A stretch of 5,242 nt of DNA from Pseudomonadota bacterium. GTDB lineage: Bacteria; Pseudomonadota; Alphaproteobacteria; SMXQ01. The first letter of the stretch is position 1. Each line of letters begins with the position of its first letter. Below, in pieces: positions 1 to 5,242 of this stretch. Below the pieces are notes generated by a model, which made no database searches, was not told where the DNA came from, and saw only the letters and a list, made by a program, of their open reading frames with translations. The stretch lies in contig JADFPK010000146.1 in NCBI GenBank assembly GCA_022562375.1, positions 1 through 5,242 on the forward strand, in the 5' to 3' direction. A program made the translations under genes and the position numbers.

Positions 1-1529
<1,529 letters not shown>

Positions 1530-1567
1530 GGCCCCTTTATCCGACATCCGAGCGGTGAACGCTATAG

Positions 1568-1582
1568 CGGGGATTCTTCCCG
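1568..1582. terminator. Short hairpin between convergent valS and kinase genes (weak terminator candidate)
   Basis: CGGGGA and TTCCCG can pair over six base pairs, one of them G-U, around a three-base loop. The hairpin lies 38 bases past the valS stop. It directly follows, and overlaps by two bases, a perfect 10-base palindrome (cgctatagcg, 1560-1569). No run of T follows on either strand, so an intrinsic terminator is only a possibility suggested by position between two convergent genes. Confidence 0.25.
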
Positions 1583-1625
1583 TTGCCTCCGATCAAAACC
1601 AACGGCGCTTTGCCCGCCGCAAGCG

Positions 1626-1640
1626 AGCGTTTAACACGCT
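1626..1640. terminator. Hairpin abutting the kinase stop codon (weak terminator candidate)
   Basis: AGCGT (1626-1630) and ACGCT (1636-1640) form a perfect five-base stem around TTAAC, and a G-T wobble can add one pair. It begins at the first base after the kinase stop codon (minus strand). There is no clear T tract behind it. Its placement fits the 3' end of the kinase transcript, but a stem this short could arise by chance. Confidence 0.25.
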
Positions 1641-2732
1641 TCAAGCGGTTTCCATCGCCCAGAGCGCGGCGGCTCCATCGTAGAGGCGGCGCATGATCTC
1701 CTTCTCCGTGACGCCGAGCCGGGCGCTGGGGGAGATATCCACCAGGCCGCCTTCGCCGGCATCGGAATGTTCACCGCCGGCGCCGCGAACAGCCAGCCCG
1801 AGCGCCTTGGCCTGGTGCTTCAAGCGGGTAAGATCGCGGCCGTTCGAGCTAAGACCGGGAAGCCGCATATGCAGGCTGGCGCGCATGCCGGCGCCCAGAT
1901 TTGTCGGGCAGCTGGTCACATTGCCGTAACGCGGCGAAGCCGCAAAGGGCGGCAGCAAGTCCTGCAAACGTTCAAGACCGTTGCGCAGGCGTTCAAACAA
2001 CGCGTTCAAATTGCCACCATGTCGCATGGCCATGATGCGCAAGTGATCCTCTTCACCCACCCAGACCAGAAAATCTTCAGCCGCGGAAACATACATGCCC
2101 CGGCCATAGGGCCAGTCGGCGCTGATGCCTGCCACATTGAGATAGGGGTCGCCGCTCATGTCCTTGAACATCTGATGTGTTTTCACGCGCCGATCATATT
2201 CCGCGGCGTCAATTTCATCGGCCGAGCCAGGCGTGATCGAAAGATAGCGCCCGCCGAATGCGGGGTCTTCACGCAGCCTCGTGAAGGCCTGCGCGGCAAG
2301 ATTCTCAAGCGCCACGCGCTGCTCTTTGCTCATGGCGCCGGGCAAGGGAAACGCACGCACATTGCGCGCCACCCGCACCCGCATGGAGACGTCTTTGAGG
2401 CGCCCATCGATTGCGGCGAGATCGCAGGACATCGCGCCGGTATCCCAGTCGGCTTTGTGAGCAATAGCTCTCTCCGCCGGAATGCCGTGAAAATCGCGGA
2501 TCATCGGATCCAGCATTGGCGCAAACCGGTCGTAGTCTTCCGGGTTCATGGCGTAAGCACCCATCTGGCTATCGGGGTTTTCGATGCCCGAAGTGATGAT
2601 TCTTCTCAGCCGCTGGCGCGAGGGATCATCGAGAGCGCGGAAATAATCTTCATCGAAGTGGCGCGCCATCAGGTTTCCCGGGTTGGTTTCTCTTATGGTC
2701 CTGATCCTTGCGATCAGCTGCTCGGGCGTCAT
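1641..2732 (-). CDS. Phosphagen kinase, probably arginine kinase (ATP:guanidino phosphotransferase)
   Basis: The 363-residue protein should transfer phosphate reversibly between ATP and a guanidino compound, most likely arginine, in the cytoplasm. Length and both domains match animal arginine kinase (about 355-360 residues). The N-terminal domain carries NPDSQMGAY (52-60), which corresponds to the substrate-specificity loop and has arginine-kinase-like spacing. The C-terminal domain has MRVRVARN (117-124), EEDHLRIMAM (227-236), the active-site block CPTNLGAGMRAS (275-286, Cys275) and RGAGGEH (316-322) before a conserved GLVDIS stretch. The five phosphate-binding arginines of Limulus arginine kinase (R124, R126, R229, R280, R309) align by hand with R118, R120, R232, R284 and R316. 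Catalytic E225 and E314 align with E228 and E321. The N-terminal domain and GEH loop argue against the bacterial protein-arginine kinase McsB. GGAG (2743-2746) lies 10 bases before the ATG. Sampled lines are 48-52% GC against 73% in valS, suggesting transfer. No arginine-metabolism gene adjoins it. Family certain; substrate inferred. Confidence 0.95.
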   Translation of the reverse strand: MTPEQLIARIRTIRETNPGNLMARHFDEDYFRALDDPSRQRLRRIITSGIENPDSQMGAYAMNPEDYDRFAPMLDPMIRDFHGIPAERAIAHKADWDTGAMSCDLAAIDGRLKDVSMRVRVARNVRAFPLPGAMSKEQRVALENLAAQAFTRLREDPAFGGRYLSITPGSADEIDAAEYDRRVKTHQMFKDMSGDPYLNVAGISADWPYGRGMYVSAAEDFLVWVGEEDHLRIMAMRHGGNLNALFERLRNGLERLQDLLPPFAASPRYGNVTSCPTNLGAGMRASLHMRLPGLSSNGRDLTRLKHQAKALGLAVRGAGGEHSDAGEGGLVDISPSARLGVTEKEIMRRLYDGAAALWAMETA

Positions 2733-2769
2733 GTTTCAATCACTCCGCGATCAGACGGCCGTGCCGGCC

Positions 2770-2935
2770 CGAGCATCGGCTCCAGCCAGGGTCCAGAAAA
2801 CAGCCCCTGCGGCGTTTCACCGTGGTCGTGACTGGTTCCCGGCGTTCGCCGGAGTGACGTGGTCGCCATTTTCCCGCTCGTCGTCGCCCCCAGGCACAGG
2901 GCCCGGCAATGGCGAGAGAGGGGAAATGACTCCAT
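2770..2935. repeat. Probable interspersed palindromic repeat (REP-like)
   Basis: The core is CCGGCG-TT-CGCCGG (2839-2852), a perfect six-base-pair hairpin inside ggttcccggcgttcgccgga. On the minus strand this reads as a variant of the widespread 'GTCA-TCCCGCGAA-GCGGGAA-CCAG' type of proteobacterial dispersed repeat; its spurious translation (HVTPANAGNQSR) is the familiar 'VIPAKAGIQ'-like false ORF. A partly complementary TCTGGACCCTGGC element (minus strand, about 2783-2797) may be the partner arm. The repeat boundaries are approximate, and repeat status is inferred from resemblance because only one copy lies in this window. Confidence 0.5.
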
Positions 2936-3057
2936 CACCGGCAAGCGCCGCCCGGAATTCGTCGTGAACGATTCTATCCGACGTTTCCCAGATAGCTTTC
3001 AAATCGATGGCGATCATACTCAAATAGTGCCGCCGTTGTGATGGATTTCCCTCCGCG

Positions 3058-3095
3058 GAGCGGTTATGGGGTCACGCAGAGCGGTTATGGGGTCA
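3058..3095 (+). repeat. Two tandem 17-base repeats, period 21
   Basis: The unit gagcggttatggggtca occurs exactly at 3058-3074 and 3079-3095, separated by cgca. The second unit leads directly into ggtcttgttttttgc. The repeat lies just left of the second valS 3' end. Units of this kind are typical of the flanks of mobile or REP-type elements, but the window alone does not show its wider distribution. Confidence 0.85.
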
Positions 3096-3110
3096 GGTCT
3101 TGTTTTTTGC
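3088..3110. mobile_element. Possible remnant end of a REP/RAYT-type (IS200-like transposase) unit
   Basis: The sequence tggggtcaggtcttg followed by ttttttgc resembles, from memory, the 'GACCTGACCCC' ends that flank genes for REP-associated IS200-like transposases in many proteobacteria. No transposase gene and no opposite end are present in this window, so at most this is a solitary end or relic. It abuts the region of valS similarity, which begins at 3111-3120. It could equally be an unrelated low-complexity stretch. Confidence 0.35.
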
Positions 3111-3119
3111 GCCCGGACA

Positions 3120-3180
3120 AAACTGGAAGAGGCGCTGGGCCGCCTCGCCGCCGGCTAGGGCCCCTTTTTCCGCCATCCGA
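3120..3180 (+). pseudogene. Orphan second copy of the valS 3' end (valS remnant)
   Basis: Read in frame from 3120, this encodes [12 protein letters not shown] and then TAG (3156-3158), against [12 protein letters not shown] at the true valS end, followed by 22 bases of the same 3' flank. Six of 61 bases differ. Four fall within the codons: three silent third-position changes (aag/aaa, ctt/ctg, ggg/ggc) and one Lys-to-Glu change. Weaker similarity (6 of 9 bases) may extend left to 3111, where the possible mobile-unit end stops. There is no start and no upstream valS sequence, so it is not translated as a gene. It carries the same GGGCC/GGCCC inverted repeat across the stop, here followed by CTTTTT, which makes it the better terminator candidate of the two copies. 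Confidence 0.85.
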
Positions 3181-3462
3181 TCTTAAGGGAATTCGCCGAG
3201 GGACCGCGTTTGGCGCCCGGGCGCTTGCGCCAACAACCTACGGCGCCCGGCGATTCCGCGTGACTCGGGACCGGGCCGGGGGTAGCCTTTGGGCACAATA
3301 AAGAGAAACCGGGACGGCGCGTAAGGATTGCGGGAGGCGTTCTTGGGTCAGTTTCTCTAGGCCACCCATTCCCCCATTCGAGTCGCCATAATCATCCGTC
3401 CCCGGAGCCGCGCCGCCAGGCGGTGGCGGCATATGAGAACATATTTCGGGAAGGGAAGCTTC
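3181..3462. promoter_or_regulatory. Leader region of the molybdenum hydroxylase operon
   Basis: No gene is supported here, and this must contain the operon's promoter unless it is further left. I do not see a convincing sigma-70 pair; cataat (3387-3392) could be a -10 but lacks a recognisable -35. Two structures stand out: an 8-base inverted repeat agagaaac/gtttctct (3302-3309 and 3351-3358, 41 bases apart), and a hairpin GCCGCC-aggcggt-GGCGGC (3412-3430) about 32 bases before the iorA start. Either could be an operator or leader structure; neither is assigned. Confidence 0.35.
3451..3456 (+). promoter_or_regulatory. Ribosome binding site deciding the iorA start
   Basis: The purine run gggaaggga (3448-3456) ends six bases before the ATG at 3463. 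It lies downstream of the alternative ATG at 3433, which has only a weak aggcgg-like stretch ahead of it, within a possible hairpin. This favours the shorter 150-residue product. Confidence 0.7.
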
Positions 3463-3915
3463 ATGGTTGCATTCACTCTCAACGGCAAGCGGGTGACGGT
3501 GGACACGGCGCCGGACACGCCGCTTCTGTGGGCGCTGCGGGAACATCTCAAGCTGCCCGGCACCAAGTACGGTTGCGGCGCCGGCCTTTGCGGCGCCTGC
3601 ACGGTCCATGTGAACGGCAAGGCGGTGCGGTCCTGCCAGACGGAAGTTTCGGCGGTCAAGGACGCCCGTGTCCTCACCATCGAAGGGCTGTCGCCCGATT
3701 CGTCCCATCCCCTGCAGAAGGCCTGGGTCGCCGAACAGGTGCCCCAGTGCGGTTACTGTCAGTCGGGGCAGATCATGAAGGCGGCGGAACTGCTGGCCAA
3801 GAACCCGAAGCCGAGCCGGACCGACATCGTGCGGCACATGAACGGCAACATCTGCCGCTGCGGCACCTACAACAGGATCATCAGCGCGATCCAACTGGCC
3901 GCGAGGGAGGGCTAA
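3463..3915 (+). CDS. iorA: Molybdenum hydroxylase small [2Fe-2S] subunit (isoquinoline 1-oxidoreductase alpha-like)
   Basis: This 150-residue protein relays electrons from the molybdenum cofactor of its partner subunit through two [2Fe-2S] clusters. The N-terminal plant-ferredoxin-like domain has C38-x4-C43-x2-C46 ([14 protein letters not shown]) and C58. The C-terminal four-helix domain has QCGYC (C96, C99) and CRC (C131, C133). That is all eight cluster cysteines of the CoxS/XdhC-type small subunit, and the length matches IorA of Brevundimonas diminuta (about 150). I chose the ATG at 3463 because aaggga (3451-3456) sits six bases upstream and family members begin close to this point; an in-frame ATG at 3433 would add ten residues with no comparable ribosome binding site. 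It is followed after three bases by the large subunit. The fold assignment is firm, but the substrate is not shown: relatives oxidise isoquinoline, nicotinate or aldehydes. Confidence 0.93.
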   Translation: MVAFTLNGKRVTVDTAPDTPLLWALREHLKLPGTKYGCGAGLCGACTVHVNGKAVRSCQTEVSAVKDARVLTIEGLSPDSSHPLQKAWVAEQVPQCGYCQSGQIMKAAELLAKNPKPSRTDIVRHMNGNICRCGTYNRIISAIQLAAREG

Positions 3916-3918
3916 GCC

Positions 3919-5242
3919 ATGACCATAGAGACACAATCGAACTCCGGCGGTCCTAGGGTCACACGCCGTGGGTTCCTGGCGGGGACCGGCGGGCTGACCT
4001 TCGCCATCGCGCTCGGCGCCAACGGCGCCGGCCTCCTCACCCCGGCCCGGGCCAAATCCATGGCCCAGAAGATTACCGCCTGGGTTCGTATCGCGCCCGA
4101 CGACGTGATCACCATCTTCACGCCTGGCGCCGAAATGGGGCAGGGGTCGATGACCAGCGTACCGCTGATCCTGGCCGAGGAGCTCGACGCCGATTGGGAC
4201 AAGGTCGTCCTCGAATGGGCGCCGGCCGTTCCCAAGATCTACGGCTACGCCCGCAAGAGGCGCGGGCGCGTCAGTTACAGCATGGGCATCTACGGCAGCC
4301 GCGCGGTGATGATGTACTACCATCAGATGCGCCTCGCCGGCGCCCAGGCGCGCAAGGTGCTGCTCGACGCGGCGGCCGCGAGATGGAAGGTGCCGGTCAG
4401 CGAATTGACCACCGAACCGAGCAAGGTCGTGCATGCGAAATCGGGCCGGCGCATGAGTTACGGCGAGATCGCGTCTTTCGCCAAGGTGCCGGCGACGCTG
4501 CCTGAGGTCGACAAGGGCGCGCTCAAGAAAAAGAGCGAATTCCGCCTCATCGGCAAGTCCGTGCCGCGCCGGGACATTCCCGGCAAGGTCAACGGCACCG
4601 CCCAATTCTCCATCGACGTTCAGCTTCCCGGCATGGTCTATGCCAGCACCGTCCATTCGCCGGTGCAAAACGGCAAGCCCGAAAGCTGGAACGAGGCCAA
4701 GATCAAGGCCATGAAGGGTGTGCTCGGCACGGTCAAGCTGGAGCAGGGCATCGCCGTCGTCGCCGACAGTTTCGAACGAGTCCTCGCCGCCCGTAGTGCG
4801 CTCGAGGTCAAGTGGAAGGGGGCCAAGGCCGAGGGCTTCGATTCCGAGACCGCGCTCGAGACCGACTACGCCAAGATCGCCGGCGATCCCAAGGCCAAGA
4901 TCATTACCATCCAGAAGATCGGCGACGACAAGGCGGCCTTCGCCCAGGCGGCCAAGACCTATAAGGCGGAGTTCCGTTCCGATCTCGGCTATCACGCCCA
5001 GATGGAGCCCTTGAACGCCGTCGCCCGCTTCAACGCGGCGGGGGATCGCGTCGAGGTCTGGGAGGGCACCCAGGCGCCGGGCCGCTCACGCGCGGGGATC
5101 GCCAAGGCGCTCGGCTTCGAGACCGGCCAGGTGATCCACCACCAGTCCTACATGGGCGGCGGCTTCGGGCGCCGGTCGCGCGGCGATTACACCATCGAGG
5201 CGGCGCTGATCGCCAAGGAGATCAAGCGTCCGGTCAAGATGA
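3919..5242 (+). CDS. iorB: Molybdenum hydroxylase large (molybdopterin-binding) subunit, Tat-exported, 3' end outside window
   Basis: This is the catalytic subunit of a xanthine-oxidase-family molybdenum hydroxylase resembling isoquinoline 1-oxidoreductase beta (IorB). The frame stays open for 441 codons to the window edge; IorB-like proteins are usually 700-780 residues, so the C-terminal part, with the expected catalytic glutamate, is not visible. The N-terminus has a twin-arginine signal (VTRRGFLAG, R16-R17), a hydrophobic stretch to about residue 42 and a likely cleavage after ARA (45), so a periplasmic location is expected, with the small subunit probably co-exported. GAEMGQG (70-76) is the first cofactor-binding motif. 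IPGKVNGTAQFSIDVQLPG (220-238) opens the a/b-hammerhead domain. GYHAQMEP (357-364) and MGGGFGRR (412-419) are IorB-type cofactor-site motifs. The start follows the iorA stop by three bases, with agggagg (3904-3910) inside the iorA end. No FAD subunit lies between them, so electrons probably pass to a cytochrome. Substrate unknown. Confidence 0.92.
   Translation, partial: MTIETQSNSGGPRVTRRGFLAGTGGLTFAIALGANGAGLLTPARAKSMAQKITAWVRIAPDDVITIFTPGAEMGQGSMTSVPLILAEELDADWDKVVLEWAPAVPKIYGYARKRRGRVSYSMGIYGSRAVMMYYHQMRLAGAQARKVLLDAAAARWKVPVSELTTEPSKVVHAKSGRRMSYGEIASFAKVPATLPEVDKGALKKKSEFRLIGKSVPRRDIPGKVNGTAQFSIDVQLPGMVYASTVHSPVQNGKPESWNEAKIKAMKGVLGTVKLEQGIAVVADSFERVLAARSALEVKWKGAKAEGFDSETALETDYAKIAGDPKAKIITIQKIGDDKAAFAQAAKTYKAEFRSDLGYHAQMEPLNAVARFNAAGDRVEVWEGTQAPGRSRAGIAKALGFETGQVIHHQSYMGGGFGRRSRGDYTIEAALIAKEIKRPVKM

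Larger units (their letters stand above)
2733..3119. other. Non-coding stretch upstream of the kinase gene
   Basis: No convincing gene is seen here. The part nearest the kinase would hold its promoter on the minus strand, but I see no good -35/-10 pair. From about 2770 to 2935 the sequence has the look of an interspersed palindromic repeat. From about 2936 to 3023 (minus strand) there is an open stretch starting at TTG whose first 30 or so codons read smoothly (MIAIDLKAIWETSDRIVH) but match no family I know. It then runs into the repeat, so it could be the cut-off 5' end of a lost gene. The right-hand end has a pair of tandem repeats and a possible mobile-unit end. Confidence 0.6.

Noticed and set aside
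1641..2732. McsB protein-arginine kinase as the identity of the minus-strand gene
   Set aside because: The protein has the phosphagen-kinase N-terminal domain with its specificity loop and the GEH loop, which McsB lacks, and there is no mcsA/clpC/ctsR neighbour.
1767..2831. 354-codon open frame on the plus strand opposite the kinase
   Set aside because: The minus strand encodes a complete phosphagen kinase with all active-site residues; the plus frame has no recognisable domain.
2817..3023. Small 68-codon minus-strand frame as a real gene
   Set aside because: It starts at TTG without a clear ribosome binding site, and its second half is the translation of a palindromic repeat (HVTPANAGNQ type). 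At most a gene relic.
3058..3095. CRISPR array
   Set aside because: Only two units with a four-base gap; no spacers of CRISPR length and no cas gene.
3038..3301. 87-codon plus-strand frame between the kinase and iorA
   Set aside because: It translates the tandem repeats (SGYGV twice) and passes through the valS remnant out of frame; Arg/Gly/Pro-rich with no domain.
3433..3462. Upstream ATG at 3433 as the iorA start
   Set aside because: It has only a weak ribosome binding site and adds ten residues not expected for the family; the ATG at 3463 has a well-spaced purine run.
3238..4995. Very long open frame of 585 codons on the minus strand opposite iorA and iorB
   Set aside because: It lies antisense to two genes with clear family motifs, has the Arg/Gly/Leu/His-rich composition of a GC-rich shadow frame and shows no domain.

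Overview
The window is a GC-rich bacterial segment, most likely from an alphaproteobacterium (perhaps Rhodospirillales-like). This rests on the style of the valyl-tRNA synthetase, the high GC of the two outer blocks, and the twin-arginine molybdenum hydroxylase pair. No rRNA or other taxonomic marker is present, so the assignment is an inference.

Layout, left to right. (1) Bases 1-1529, plus strand: the last 508 codons of valS, from the second half of the catalytic core through KMSKS and the anticodon-binding domain to the C-terminal coiled coil. (2) Bases 1641-2732, minus strand, convergent with valS: a complete, apparently intact phosphagen (arginine-type) kinase of 363 residues. Its base composition is lower in GC than its neighbours. 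Such kinases are typical of animals and protists and are sporadic in bacteria. (3) Bases 2733-3462: about 730 bases without a convincing gene. They hold an interspersed palindromic-type repeat, two tandem 17-base repeats, a stretch resembling the end of a REP/RAYT-type mobile unit, and a second, diverged copy of the last codons of valS plus 22 bases past its stop. (4) Bases 3463-5242, plus strand: an operon of a small [2Fe-2S] subunit (iorA-like) and the Tat-exported molybdopterin subunit (iorB-like) of a molybdenum hydroxylase. The second gene runs off the window.

The most notable point is how parts 2 and 3 fit together. The kinase gene lies between two copies of the valS 3' end (1491-1551 and 3120-3180, 55 of 61 bases identical). 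Most differences inside the coding part are silent. This looks like a kinase-bearing insert of about 1.6 kb placed at the 3' end of valS, with the gene end either regenerated from a related sequence or left over from a truncated second valS. No integrase or transposase is visible, so the mechanism is open.

Functionally the three parts are independent: translation (ValRS), a putative ATP/phosphoarginine energy buffer, and oxidation of an unidentified aldehyde or N-heterocycle in the periplasm.
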